NCBI GenBank assembly: GCA_007570785.1
Contig: ML664152.1
Location: forward strand, 7,366,171 to 7,430,170
Direction of reading: 5' to 3'
Source of the DNA: Antilocapra americana
Lineage: Eukaryota; Chordata; Mammalia; Artiodactyla; Antilocapridae
DNA length: 64,000 nt
Shown here piece by piece: positions 23,141 through 35,200 of this stretch. The translations under genes were made by a program, and so were the position numbers. A model generated the notes under the pieces. It was not told the DNA's origin and did no database searches. It saw only the letters and a program-made list of their open reading frames with translations. Each line of letters opens with the position of its first letter. Within the stretch, counting starts at the first letter, position 1.

Positions 23141-23846
23141 AAAGGAGTTCTTGGTTAACAATTATATATATATAATGGTTCTCCAATTTAAAGGATCTGT
23201 CCTTGAGAGTTGGCAAGTAAGACAAAAGCCTGCTCAAAACCAGTTGACTGCCAAATGTACACTAAATATGTATCTTCCAGATGGCAGAGATCAAGTTGTC
23301 AACACACACGCACACACACAACACCTGTGAAAATCAGGTAGAACATTTATATCTCAAAGGCACAGGGAGAGAAATGAGAATTCTCCCCTAGAAGGGCTTT
23401 TGTTTCTTCAAGGTCAGAATTTTGAAAAGTTGTATTAATCAAGGTAGGTTTCTCTAACTTAACTGCATATGAGATAAAAGAGCCTCATCTTAGTCATTTT
23501 CAGGGCAAGATTTCCTTTAATTCCCAGTTAACTGAGGATAACCCACTCAGTGTCAAAAGTGAGCAAAATCTTCCTAGTGCCTTTCAACTGAGGCTCAGGT
23601 ACCTCTTCTTGAAACTAAGTTTCAATGATAACCTATTCCTTCAGAGAGAAGTTTAACATCACCATATAAAACTTTGGATTAACAGCCAGTAATGGGAGAC
23701 CCAAGAACCAGGAAAGACTCCCTGGAATTTGTCTGGACTCTCAGAAGAGACAGAAGGACACAAGAAGTCGCTTTTGGTACCAGACTCTGGATCCTCATAT
23801 GCAAAGGCGAGAAGACTGCTCTACATCCCTTTACAGTCCCCAAAAC
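23141..23846. other. No gene recognised
   Basis: About 700 bases. Contains a short CA-rich run near 23304-23322. No repeat or coding frame assigned. Confidence 0.4.
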
Positions 23847-24275
23847 TGTCAACTGAAAAAAATAATGCACAACCTAAAGACTGAGAATTATGTTTTATTT
23901 GGCAGACATACTGAGGACTTAAGCCCAAAAGACAGATTCTCAGAGAGCTCTGAGGGCCTGCTCTGAAGAGGTAAAGGAGGAGCCAGGATATATAGGAGTT
24001 TTTGCAAAGAAAAAAAAAATCAACAGCAGAGATAAGAGATTACTGTTCATTAAAGAAAACCAGACAACTCAAGTTAATTGACTTAGCACTTTTCTATGTG
24101 TGGGAAGATGCGAGAGTCTGGGTCCGTTGAAATCATTCCTTTGAGATGCACCTTAATGGTATCCTATTCTTTGACATCCTGAATCTCCTCAGGGTGCACA
24201 GTTGGGTTTGGGTGCAGTGGATGTCAGCATGATAGCTGTAACATCCTTTGTTTACTGACATGACAGGTGACATTC
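23847..24275 (+). mobile_element. LTR-like repeat family Y, copy B
   Basis: Starts 'tgtcaactgaaaaaaataat'. Shares 'gagaattatgttttatttgg', 'caggatatataggagttttt', 'ttctatgtgtgggaagatgc' and 'catcctttgtttactgacat' with the other copies, and is one of the more complete of the four. Confidence 0.65.
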
Positions 24276-24383
24276 TCCAAATATGTATGTAAATTGTACC
24301 TCAATAAAGCTGTTTTAAAAAGGAAAAGGGGTGATGAATTGAACAGTGCAGGTATCTGAAGGAAGAACATTTGTTACCCTCAA

Positions 24384-25010
24384 ACTGAGTTTGCCTGGGT
24401 GTGTGTCAAGTCAAAAGACACAACCAAGCCAAAGAGCAGGAAAAGGAAGGATTTGTTATTTGCAGCAAGTTAGGAGAACACCAGGGATCTTTCTCAAAAA
24501 GACAAAATTGGGGAAGTTTTAAGCTTAAAGTATATGCATATTCATGAAGAGGCTTGGATGGTATATACATATTCATGAAGAGGCTTGAGCTGAAGAGAAT
24601 TCTGCATAGAATTGGGACAAAAGTCAAAAGAGTCCAAGCTTTAGTTAATTGAAGTCACAAGGCTCAGAAAATGTCAGCATAATCATCCCTTAGGTTCCAG
24701 TGTATCTGGTAATAAAGCTGCTGGAGGAGGGTTTAAATTCTTCAGAATGGCTCAGGAAAGTGCTTCAGACTAGTCCTTACTATTAAAACAGAATTGAGAG
24801 TCTTTACAGCTGATTTGTATCTTTGCTATTGTTACTTGTCTTTCCTGATAATAGTCGTCTCTTTGTTCTTTTGTTCCCTTAGGACCATTCATGACTGAGA
24901 CTTGTTCAAGGGCTAGCACTGTGGCCAGGCTTAGATTCCAAAATGGTTCAGGCCAAAAATGGCTTCTCTTATGTCAAGAAAGCTGTGCCTGATTCTCTTT
25001 CTTTTTTTTC
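24384..25010 (-). mobile_element. LTR of family X, near-complete, minus strand
   Basis: The complement carries a U3-R-U5-like order. The outer 260 bases (24384-24640) are an inverted copy of 25035-25290, and the inner part (24550-25000) matches 1478-1870. TATA-like and repeated 'tatgcatattcatgaagagg' blocks lie at 24530-24590. No viral genes adjoin. Confidence 0.65.
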
Positions 25011-25034
25011 TGACCCTGACTACAATGAACTAAA

Positions 25035-25290
25035 ACTTGGTTTCTGTCCACCTTTGTCCAAATGCTATGCTGAATTCTCCTCTGCTCAAGCCCCTTCATG
25101 AATATACATAACAGTCCTAGCCTAAAACTTCCCCAAGTTTGCTGTTCAGGGGGACACTGCTTTGGGAAAAATCCCAGGTGTTCTCCTTACTTGCTGCAAG
25201 AAATAAACTATTCCTTCTCTCCCTCTTTGGCTTGGGTATTTCTTTTGACTCAACACCCATCAGGAGGGAAACCCAGTTTCAGAACACATG
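25035..25290 (+). mobile_element. LTR of family X, partial, inverted relative to its neighbour
   Basis: Has 'cttgctgcaagaaataaact' (poly(A) signal AATAAA near 25200) and 'ctttggcttgggtatttctt', typical of an R/U5 border. It is the inverted partner of 24384-24640 with about 390 bases between. Confidence 0.65.
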
Positions 25291-25999
25291 CTGAACTTGG
25301 AAATAAACCACAGCCTGGCAGGGCAAAAGCTGAGAGAGAGAATCTGGTTGGGAGATTGTTATCCATAAAGAGATTATAGGGCAGCAGAATTTGCCAGCCC
25401 CAAAATATGTCTGTTTGGAATGACATATTTTAAGCTGACTATCATTATTATTTTAAGCTGGTTATTGTCTAAGAAGCAACAGACATGAGGGAAACTCTGG
25501 AAACCACATAGGAGTTACCCTTTTGTGAGAAACATTTGTAAGAGTCTCTCTTGCTGTATCAGGAAGAGGAAGATGATCAAATCTCTAGAAACTCTTAATA
25601 GAGAAGGCATTGACTTAAAGACAGAAGACTTAAAGACTTAATAACAATTTTACTCTTGTTTATTGTGTTTTTCCAGGTCACCTCTCCTAAATGCCTGCGC
25701 ACTCTCAACATCCTCTTCTGTCTTTAGCTGATGCTGGAATTTAAGGTGAGGGCTTTGGCCATTTTGGCAAACTACAAAGTTTTTCTAGGTCTCTCCCTTG
25801 TATACATGTTATTCAACTTTTATTTAATTTTTTCCTCTTAATATAGATATGTATTATAATGTGTGTGCCAGTTTAATTCATAGAGCAGCCAGAAGAACCT
25901 AGAAGGGTAAAGGAAAATTTCCTCTTCCCTGATAAGATGATGGTGAACTCAGGCATTATTGATAGACAGTAATGGAGATAGTAAGTAGCTGGATTCTGG
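25291..25999. other. No gene recognised
   Basis: About 700 bases, with a possible continuation of LTR or ERV sequence at the left; no coding or named repeat. Confidence 0.4.
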
Positions 26000-26173
26000 A
26001 AACACTAATTCATTTAATCCTCACAGTAACCCTAGGAGATATCTAATAACATCATGCCTACTTTTCTGATGAAGAAACTGAGACATTGTAATCTCATAGC
26101 TTCCAAAGGCAAGTAAGGAATAATTGGTGAAACTGGAAGCTAAACCCAGGCAATCTGGGTCTGAAGTCTGTGC
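26000..26173 (-). mobile_element. Probable MIR-type repeat
   Basis: 'tcatttaatcctcacagtaa', 'gatgaagaaactgagacatt' and 'ctgggtctgaagtctgtgc' are MIR-type phrases on this strand in the usual order. It is interrupted by the poly(T) tract of the next element. Confidence 0.6.
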
Positions 26174-26557
26174 TTTTTTTTTTTTTTTTTTTTTTATCAC
26201 CCTCTGTTGCCTGCTTCTCCTCCTCCCTTCCATCTTTCCCAGAATCAGGGTCTTTTCCATTGAGCTGGCTCTTTGTATCAGGGGGCCAAAGTACTGGAGC
26301 TTCAGCTTCAGCATCAGTCCTTCCAATGAATATTCAGGGTTAATTTCTTCAGGATTGACTGGTTTGATCTTGCAGTCTAAAGGACTCTCAAGAGTCTTCT
26401 CCAACACCACAGTTCGAAAGCAACAATTCTTCGGCGCTAGAATACTGGAGTGGATTGCCATGCCCTCCTCGAGGGAATCTACCCAAGCCAGGGATAGAAC
26501 TGGCATCTCTTATGTCTCCTTCACTGGCAGGGGGTTTCTTTACCACTAGCACCACCT
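26174..26557 (-). mobile_element. Chimeric retrocopy: Bov-tA head joined to BovB 3' piece, with poly(A)
   Basis: Read on the minus strand: tRNA-like Bov-tA head and part of its body (26557-26439), then without a break a BovB 3' segment (26438-26197), then A23 (T23 at 26174-26196). The BovB part stops about 150 bases before the normal BovB 3' end, so the A tract is not at the natural terminus. The join is at 'ggcgct|agaatactgg'. I see no TSD. It could instead be two independent fragments side by side. Confidence 0.7.
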
Positions 26558-27317
26558 ATATGGAAACAATTTTTTTCCATGAAAAGTGAGCCAGCATCAC
26601 TATTAAACTAGACAGGAAAAAAGCTTAGGTCTAAAATTAGAATTAAAAAAAAATGCTGAAAAATAGGCAGTGCTTTAACAAGGAAGAAGAAAATAAACAT
26701 CATGGAAAGAGAAACTGACAAGCAACACAATTTAGAATTAAACTGTGAGCCTTTGTGAATCAGAAGTTTTGGTTCTACTAAAAGCCTAGAAAATGGGAGT
26801 GAAATCCTTCTCACTTTTTAAAGCTGTATGAGTTGAGCCATTGTGTAGCTCTTACTGCTTGCTCTGATGACATACCTTAACTGCAATTCTGTCAGCTCAT
26901 TCTGGCTCCAGGCTGGCCCATGTCCAAGTTTTCTATAAATCCAGCTTTTGAATTGGAAGGAAATTGCTTGTGATTGTTTTCTCTTTTGCTTCCTGGAAAC
27001 AATGGTCTACCAAAGAGAAATCAGAGCATTTCACCACAATCTGTACATTGCTTCCCCTTCCTCTCCTCCTTTTCCCCTCATTCCTCTTTGAATCTCACCC
27101 ATACTCCCTCCATTTGAATAAGAATACTCCATTTCCAATTCTGCTCTGTGCTTCAGCCCCTCTTGGTCATGTGAGACTCATCTCTGTTACCATTTCTGTG
27201 TATCCCTTCCCCCATGCCCAGGGTAGCAGGTCCCATTTTACAGCTGGAGGGGAAAGCCAAGAAGAAACCTGACCTCCTTCCTCTACACTTACATGAGATG
27301 TTTATTATTTCTTATTA
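26558..27317. other. No gene recognised
   Basis: A 102-codon plus frame at 26964-27272 shows no domain or bias that would support a gene. No named repeat. Confidence 0.45.
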
Positions 27318-27517
27318 TTTTTTAATATTTTAAAAATATTTATTTGTATTTATTTATTTTGCTGTGCCAGCTCTTAGTTGCAGCATGGGGTATCTTTTCA
27401 CTGCAGCATGCGAACTCTTAGTTGCATGCAGGATCTAGTTTCCTGATGAGGGATTGAACCTGGACCCCCTGCATTGGAATGAAGAGTCTTAGTGACTGGA
27501 CCACCAGGAAAGTTCCC
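27318..27517 (-). mobile_element. CHR-type SINE
   Basis: Minus strand: (TATT)n-type tail, 'gctgtgccagctcttagttg', 'gatgagggattgaacctgga' (B box) and 'actggaccaccaggaaagtt' (head). Confidence 0.9.
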
Positions 27518-27959
27518 AGATGTTTCAATTATTTCACTGCTTCGATTTAGCTTTCTACTAGATAAGAAGGTATCTTCAGGGATTAAGTAAGTAGCAACAT
27601 CACCTCCTTTCTTTCTTTTCCCTAATGTTGGGCTAGGGAAGGGGTGGGATAAGAGTAGATGATGGTTCTACCTCCAGTTCACTTGGTACCCAGCTGCAGT
27701 GGGTCTGAAACCAAGTTGCCTTATCGAGTTTATGATTAATCTCTCTATCCAAAACTTTATTCCTTTTCTTGACCTCTCTAATCTCAATCTTGTGCTGGCT
27801 GAACACTAATTAGAGTCTGATGAGTGAAAGTGCTGTTGTAATAATCAAATTTTAATTCAAACTCAAAGCTTGTTCTTCCAAGGCAATAGAAGCTAACAAA
27901 CCCTAGAGCCATGGACCACCTGGCCAGAGAATCTTGAACTGAGACATTCTCATTCTCAA
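27518..27959. other. No feature recognised
   Basis: About 440 bases without a supportable gene or repeat. Confidence 0.45.
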
Positions 27960-28325
27960 AACTAAGATTAAGAAATGTCACAAGATGATGATTAATCCCA
28001 GCTACTTTGTTCTTCCCCTTTAAAAACCTGCAAACTCAAAGACTAAATCTGAGTGGATCTGAGGCTTGTCTCCCATTCTCTCACTTAACCTCTTGCAACA
28101 AACCCTCACTTTGCTGCAAACACCTGCTCTCAAGAGTTGGATTTTCTATGCTGTGGACACGAAACTGCACACATCAGACTGAGACTCAAACCCAATTACA
28201 CCTTGGATGGAACTTGAACCCCAATCTCCATCTTAGAAGGGGACTCAAACTCATTATCTCCCAGCTGAAATTGCATGGGCACCTGGTCTCAGGACTTAAT
28301 GAAACTCAGTTTCTGTATGTCTCAG
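27960..28325 (+). mobile_element. Probable ERV LTR R-U5 region
   Basis: 'aacctcttgcaacaaaccct' followed by 'tttgctgcaaacacctgctc' and 'agttggattttctatgctgt' has the feel of a class I LTR R-U5 with a mutated AATAAA. The limits and family are uncertain. Confidence 0.35.
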
Positions 28326-28900
28326 TGCAGAATAAATTCAGCAAGAGGCAAAATGATAAGCAAGAAGTAAATTTATTAATATAGGACACCTGTGAGGGAT
28401 ACAAGCAGGCAGGCAAGGGAGTTCTGTCCCAAGAACTAAGTGGGAAAGCAAGTTTACTGAAAAAGATACACACTCCATAGACAGAATGCAGTCCGTCTGA
28501 GTGGGCGAGAGGGCCTGGGAGAAACATACTGTATGGAATGTGGGCCATCTCAAAATATGAGGGATTAGTTTTTACAGTCAAGGTTATCTTATAGGCTAAG
28601 GTGTTTGGGAGGATAATTCCAACTATTTTGGAGAGGGGAGGTGATTTCCAGGAATTGGGCCACAGCCCAACTAACTACTCTTTCACGATCAGCCTTGAAA
28701 CTATCATGGTACCTACGGATATGTCATTTAACTAATGTATTACAGTGACCATATAAGAGGCTCAAGTTCTCCTGGAAGTTGATTCTTCTGCCATCTTGGG
28801 CCTAATCTGTTCTAATCAGTTTATGTTGTATCCTCAATGGCTATGTCATTCTTTTAAAGGTTGCAGCCTGCCTCTTTCCTTCTTGTCTCAGACACAAGAG
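28326..28900 (-). mobile_element. Probable ERV LTR, antisense
   Basis: The stretch reads better as an LTR on the minus strand: 'gcagaataaattcagcaaga' / 'agtaaatttattaatatagg' at its R-like left end and 'ttcttctgccatcttgggcc' near 28783. No internal viral coding. Low certainty. Confidence 0.35.
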
Positions 28901-30304
28901 CCCATTGCTCAATTGCAAGTTTCTCTACATCTGAATTCCCTTGATCTCACTGTCCTCAAGCAATCAAGCCCTGCCCTGCAGAGCTCAGAAAACAAAGAAC
29001 CCTGTAGGAATCAGGAACCACTTTCCAAAATAATAGTGACATTTTCCTGTTGTGACCTGAGGTCATGGTAATGGTAACCTCACCACCACCACCATCAGTC
29101 ACTAATCTTCCTTCTTTATGGAACTGAATCCAGTTTCTAGTTTTATAAAATACTGTAGATACTTTTGTCTTTTATTTCCTTAGTTTAACCTGTTAAATAT
29201 TTTCCCCTGTTCAAAAAAATAAAAATAAAAAAGCAATACATTTTGGTCAATGGAATATATATATTTTTTAGTTTGGGTGGCAAAACATAAATATCTTGTC
29301 TTCTCTTGCATGCATGTGTTTTTGAGGCTAGAGCTTTGCATGCACAGCTGATATCTGCTTCTACAGCTTTTGTTAAATTCAGTTCAGCTGAAGTCCTTGC
29401 TTTCTCCAAGCTGTTTCTTTATGGTGACATTATTCTGCTGTGATTGATGGAAGCACCCAACAAAGTGCTGGTATATTAAAAAAAAATTGTATTTGGGAAG
29501 CCTAACTTACTCTGATTTAAAAAAAAAAACACAGTATGTCTACTAAAGCAATTCAATTCTCTGACACATCTGGCTTATGCTGCTATTGCTTTCTTGAGTG
29601 TTTTAAAAATGCATTTGCCTGCATTTAGAATCTATCTCAGACTCAGGAAGAGAACATACTTTATGTTTCTGCAAAATTGTGTTTCATCACAAACTAAAAA
29701 ACAGTAGACAAAACTCTGTGGTATCTGCCCACCATATCAAATCTCCACTGTATTGTTATTTGGAATTAAAGGAGGGCCAAAAAATCAGGCGCAGCCATGG
29801 ACACATGGCAGCCTTTGTGATAAAGTTGTTTTATGAGATTGATAACAGGACTTGTTTCCTCAGAAGTAAAAGGATGATGTGACACTGTGACAGAAAAGTG
29901 TCTGATGTGTTGACAGTTTTCTTCATGGACCCTGAAGATCTTCTCTATCTCCTTTGCATTTCATCGAGAAAGGAATTTAAGTTCTATCCAGATTTAGTAT
30001 TTCTGAATTGATTAAAATTGAAAAACAGCATTACATCTTTTTGTTCTGCTTTGGATATTTTTTAAATCTTTGCTTGCATGTAGCTAAACTGTCCTTAGGA
30101 GAAGCAGAATTCAGCACCGTGTACCACTGTACTGAGTTAATACAAGATCTGCTCCATTGGCTCTGCTGATTTTTTTTTTTTTTTACTGTCATAAACCATC
30201 TAGAATCTCCCAACAAGACTGAATACTGTGTAAATGGCATTTCAAAACAAGCAGGTCTGCTTTAAACCTGCTTCTAGATGGTTTGTACTGGAAAACTGAA
30301 AGAC
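28901..30304. other. No gene recognised
   Basis: About 1.4 kb. Contains a short (ACC)n run at 29081-29094 and T-rich patches at 30170-30184. The segment 30205-30280 recurs in diverged form at 36341-36415. Confidence 0.45.
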
Positions 30305-31100
30305 TGCTGCTGTCGTTTTTGTTCAGTTGCTAAGTCGTGTCTGGCTCTTTGCAACCCCATGGACTGTGGCGCGCCAGACTCCTCTGTCCTTCACTATCTC
30401 CCAAAGTTTGCTTAAATTCATGTCCATTGAGTCACTGATGTTGTATAACCGTCTCATCCTCTGCCAACCTCTTCTACTTTTGCCTTCAATCTTTCAGGTG
30501 GCCAAAGTATTGGAGCATCAGCATCAGCATCAGTTCTTCCAATGAATTTTCAGGATTGATTTCCTTTAGATTGACTGGTTTGATTTTGTTTCAGTCCAGG
30601 GACTCTCAAGAGTCTTCTCCATGACCACAGTTGGAAAGCATCAGTTCTTTGGTGCTCAGCCTTCTTTATAATCCAACTCTCACATTCATACATGACTACT
30701 GGAAAAACCATAGCTTTGATTATATGGACCTTTGTTGGCAAAATGAAGTCTCTGCCTTTTAATACATTGTCTAGGTTTGTTATAGCTTTCCTTCTAAGGA
30801 GCAAGGGTCTTTTAATTTCAGGCTGCAGTCACCATCTGCAGTGATTCTGGAACCCAAGAAAATAAAATCTGTCACTGCTTCCACTTTTTCCCCATTTATT
30901 TGCCATGAAGTGATGGGACAAGATGTCATGATCTTTTTGAATTTTAAGTCAACTTTTCACTCTCTTCTTTCACCATCATCAAAAGACTCTTTAGTTTCCC
31001 TTGATTTTCTGCCATTACATTGGTATCATCTGCATATCTGGGGTTGTTGATATTTCTCCTGGCAATCTTGATTGCAGTTTGTGATTCATCCAGCCTGGCA
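30305..31100 (-). mobile_element. BovB LINE 3' part, of a 5'-inverted insertion
   Basis: Minus-strand BovB from its 3' end ('gttgctaagtcgtgtctggc') to just past YADD, matching 32226-33078 of the full-length copy. It ends at 'cagcctggca' and is joined at once to a plus-strand BovB piece. Confidence 0.92.
30550..30804 (-). pseudogene. BovB ORF C-terminal remnant
   Basis: 84 codons of the region after the RT core ('VVMYECESWIIKKAEHQRTD'). Stops and shifts break it on both sides. Confidence 0.85.
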
Positions 31101-31317
31101 CTGGTCATAGCAAACACCCTCTTCCAACAACACAGAGACCAATCTACACATGGACATCACCAAAGTGTCTTTAGTGAAATCAGATTGATTATATTCTTTG
31201 CAGTTGAAGACGGAGAAGTTCTATACCATCAGAAAAAAACAAGACCTGAAGCTGACTGTGGCTCAAGTCATGAACTCCTTATTGAAAATTCAGGCCTACA
31301 TTGAAGAAAGTAGGGAG
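31101..31317 (+). mobile_element. BovB LINE 5' part, inverted (twin-priming product)
   Basis: Plus-strand BovB from 'ctggtcatagcaaacaccct' to 'gaagaaagtaggga', equal to about 34298-34507 of the full-length minus-strand copy. With the adjacent piece it forms a single insertion whose 5' part is inverted. About 1.2 kb between the two parts is missing. The bases GCA are shared at the join. Confidence 0.88.
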
Positions 31318-31529
31318 AATTGAAAGGACTTGATCATAAGAAACTGTGAGCTGGACCCCGAGGCTAAGGTCAAAAGTACCTCAGTTTTCACAACTTGAGA
31401 CTCATGAGACAGAACAATTCCATGTGGCAACAATGGCAGCTGGAAAAGGAAGGTGCCTGGGCCACAAGACACTGTGGCAGAGCTCTAGCCCTCATTTGCC
31501 ACTTAGCAGCTCTGTGGCACATCATCCAG
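31318..31529. other. No feature recognised
   Basis: Short spacer without assigned content. Confidence 0.4.
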
Positions 31530-32075
31530 TAACATCTGTATGATCCTCTCCCCTTGAGGGTAGGGATATCTATGACTTACTTCTAATCCATTAAATATGG
31601 TAAACATGATGAGCTGTCAATTTTGGCACATTATGTGGCAAAAGTGATATGATGTTGCCTTAAGACTATCCAAGCAGACTGGAGTGTTAGAGTGTTAGGT
31701 TCTCTCTCTGGCCCTAAAAAAATGAATACTTCTATGAGCTGCCTATGTGGTGGCCTTGAATGAAGCTTTGAGTGAGGGTGGCCTTCAGCTAATGTCCAGG
31801 AAGAAGCTGAGGCCCTGTCTCACGTTTGCCAGGGAATGAACTTTGTCAGCAGAGAGACTGAGTCTTCCCCAGGCAAGCATCCAGACAAGAATGTGGCCCA
31901 TCTGACACTGTGACACAGCCTTGTGAGACCCTGAGTACTAGACCCTGGGCACAGCATCTAACCCAGCTGTGCCCAGACCCCTCCCATGGGAACTTTAAGG
32001 TAATTAGTATGTTGTTGAAAGGCAGTATTTGTGGTCATTCTTTATGTAGCAACAGAAAGTTAATTGTCCAGAGCC
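31530..32075 (+). mobile_element. Ancient LTR-like mammalian repeat (MaLR-type?)
   Basis: Phrases such as 'ctccccttgagggtagggat', 'gctgcctatgtggtggcctt', 'cagccttgtgagaccctgag' and 'tatgtagcaacagaaagtta' follow the order of a widespread mammalian LTR-like repeat I know from human DNA. The exact family is uncertain. Confidence 0.5.
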
Positions 32076-32215
32076 AAGTATTTTCCCCTAAGTCTCAGTT
32101 TCCTCATTTATGTGATAGGGATGATAGTACCTACTTATAGACAGGTTTAATCAGCAAGTGATATAATGGCTCTTGATAACATATTCCTCTTTTACGGTAT
32201 CATTAGTAATCTCGA

Positions 32216-32225
32216 TTTTCTGGGT
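32216..32225. repeat. 10 bp TSD of full-length BovB, left copy
   Basis: 'ttttctgggt' here and at 35568-35577 exactly brackets the BovB. Confidence 0.85.
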
Positions 32226-35200
32226 CAGTCAGTTCAGTTCAGCCACTCAGTCATGTCCAACTCTTTGTGACCCCATGGACTGCAGCACACCAGGCCTCCC
32301 TGTCCATCACCAACTCCGGGAGTTTAGTCAAACTCATGACCATTGAGTTGCTGATGCCATCCAACCATCTCAGCCTCTGTCATCCCCTTCTTCTCCCGCT
32401 TTGAATCTTTCCCAGCATCAGGGTCTTTTCCAATGAGTCAGTTCTTGGCATCAGGTGGCCAAAGGACTTGAATTTCAGCTTTAGCATCAGTCTTTCCAGT
32501 GAATATTTAGGACTGATTTCCTTTAGGATGAACTGGTTGGATCTCCTTGCAGTCCAAGGGACTCTCAAGAATCTTCTCCAACACCGCAGTTCAAAAGCAT
32601 CAAACTTCAGCGCTCAGCTTTCTTTATGGTCCAACTCTCACATCCAAACATGACTACTGGAAAAACCATAGCTTTGACTAGATGGACCTTTGTCAGCAAA
32701 GTAACATCTCTGCTTTTTAATATGCTATCTAGGTTGGTCATAGCTTTTCCTTCAAGGAGAAAACGTCTTTTAATTTCATAGCTGCAGTCACCATTTGCAG
32801 TGATTTTAGAGTCCCCCACTAAAAAGTCTGCCACTGTTTCCACTGTTTCCCCATCTATTTGCCATGAAGGGATGGGACCGGATGCCATGATCTTAGTTTT
32901 CTGAATGTTGGGTTTTAAGCCAACTTTTTCACTCTGCTCTTTCACGTTCATCAACTTATTCATTCACTTTGGTTCCTCTTTGCTTTCTGCCATAAGATTG
33001 GTGTCATCTGCATATCTGAGGTTATGAGCATTTCTTCTGGCAATCTTGATTCCGGCTTGGGCTTCATCCAGCCCAGCATTTCTCATGAGGTACTGTGTAT
33101 ATAAGTTAAATAAGCAGGGTGACAATATACAGCCTTGACATACTCCTTTCCCAATTTGGAACCAATCTCTTGTTCCATGTCCTATTCTAACTGTTGCTTC
33201 CTGACCTGCATACAGATTTCTCAGGAGGCAAGTCAGGTGGTCTAGTATTCCCATCTCTTTAAGAATTGCCCACAGTTTGTTGTGATCCACACAAGGCTTT
33301 GGCATAATCAAAAAAGCAGAAATAGATGTTTCTCTGGAACTCTTTTGTGTTTTTGATGATCCAATGGATGCTGGCAATTTGGTGTCTAGTTCTTCTGCCT
33401 TTTCTAAATCCAGTTTGAACATCTGGAAGTTCATGGTTCATGTACTGTTGAAGCCTGGCTCAGAGAATTTTGAGCATTACTTTGCTAGCGTGTGAGATGA
33501 GTGCAATTGTGTGGTAGTTTGAACATTCTTTGGCATTGCCTCTTTTTGGGACTGAAAATGAAAACTGACCTTTTCCAGTCCTGTGTCCCCTGCTGAGTTT
33601 TCCAAATTTGCTGGCATATTGAGTGCAGCACTTTATCTTTAAGGATTTGAAATAGCTCAACTGGAATTCCATCACCTCCACTAGCTTTGTTCATAGTGAT
33701 GCTTCCTAAGGCCCACTCGACTTCACATTCCAGGATGTCCAGTTCTAGGTGAGTGATCACACCATCGTGATTATCTGGGTCATGAAGATCTTTCCTTTAT
33801 AGTTCTTCTATGTATTCTTGCCACCTCTTCTGCTTCTGTTAGGTCCATACAATTTCTATCCTTTATTGAGCCTATCTTTGCATGAAATGTTCCCTTGGAA
33901 TCTCTGATTTTCTTGAAGAGCTCTCTAGTCTTTCCCATTCTATTGTTTTCCTCTATTACTTTGCACTGATCACTGAGGAAGGCTTTCTTATCTCTCCTCG
34001 ATATTCTTTGGAACTCTGCATTCAAATGGGTATATCTTTCCCTTTCTCCTTTTCCTTTCACTTCTCTTCTCTTCACAGCTATTTGTAAAGCCTCCTCAGA
34101 CAACCATTTTGCTTCTTTACATATCTTTTTCTTGAGGATGATCTTGATCCCTGTGTCCTGTACAATGTCTTGAACCTCTGTCCATAGTTCTCAGGCACTC
34201 TGTCTATCAGATCTAATCCTTTAAATCTATTTCTCATTTCCACTGTATAATCATTAGGGATTTGATTTAGGTCATACATGAATGGTCTGGTGGTTTTCCC
34301 TACTTCAATTTAAGCCTGAATTTTGCAATGAGGAGTTCATGATCTGAGCCACAGTCAGCTCCTGATCTTGTTTTGCTGACTGTATAGAGCATCTCCATCT
34401 TTGGCTGCCGAGAATATAATCAATCTGATTTCAGTATTGACCATCTGGTGATGTCCATGTGTAGAGTCTTCTCTTGTGTCATTGAAAGAGGGTGTTTTCT
34501 ATGACCAGTGCTTTCTCTTGGCAAAACTCTGTTAGCCTTTGCCCTGCTTCTTTCTCTACTCCAAGGCCAAAGTTGCCTGTTATTCCAGGTGTTTTCCTGA
34601 CTTCCTACTTTTTCATTCCAGTCCCCTATAATGAATGAAAAGGACATCTTTTTTGGGTGTTAATTCTAGAAGGTCCTGTCAGTCTTCATAGAACCATTCA
34701 ACTTCAGCTTCTTCAGCATTACTGGTCAGGGCATAGACTTGTATTACCATGATATGGAATGGTTTGCCTCAGAAATGAGCAGAGATCATCCTGTCATTTT
34801 TGAGATTGCATCCAAGTACTGCATTTCAGACTCTGATGTTGACTATGATGGCTACTCCATTTCTTCTAAGGGATTCTTGCCCACAGTAGTAGATGTAATG
34901 GTCATCTGAGTTAAATCCACCTATTCCAGTCCATTTTAGTTTGCTGATTCCTAAAATGTCAGTGTTCACACTTGCCATCTCCTGTTTGACCACTTCCAAT
35001 TTACCTTGATTCATGGACCTAACATTCCAGGTTCCTATGCAATATTGCTCTTTATAACATCGGACTCTACTTCCATCACCAGTCACATCCACAACTGGGT
35101 GTTGGTTTCGCTTTGGCTCTGTCTCTTCATTCTTTCTGGAGTTATTTCTCTACTGATCTCCAGTAGCATATTGGGCACCTACCTACCTGAGGAGTTCATC

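Noticed and set aside
26124..26549. 141-codon frame containing a run of Phe
   Set aside because: The Phe run is the poly(T) tract of a retrocopy; the rest is antisense BovB and Bov-tA.
20018..28900. A complete endogenous provirus between the LTR-like pieces
   Set aside because: I see no gag, pol or env-like frames, and the LTR pieces belong to at least two families in mixed orientation.
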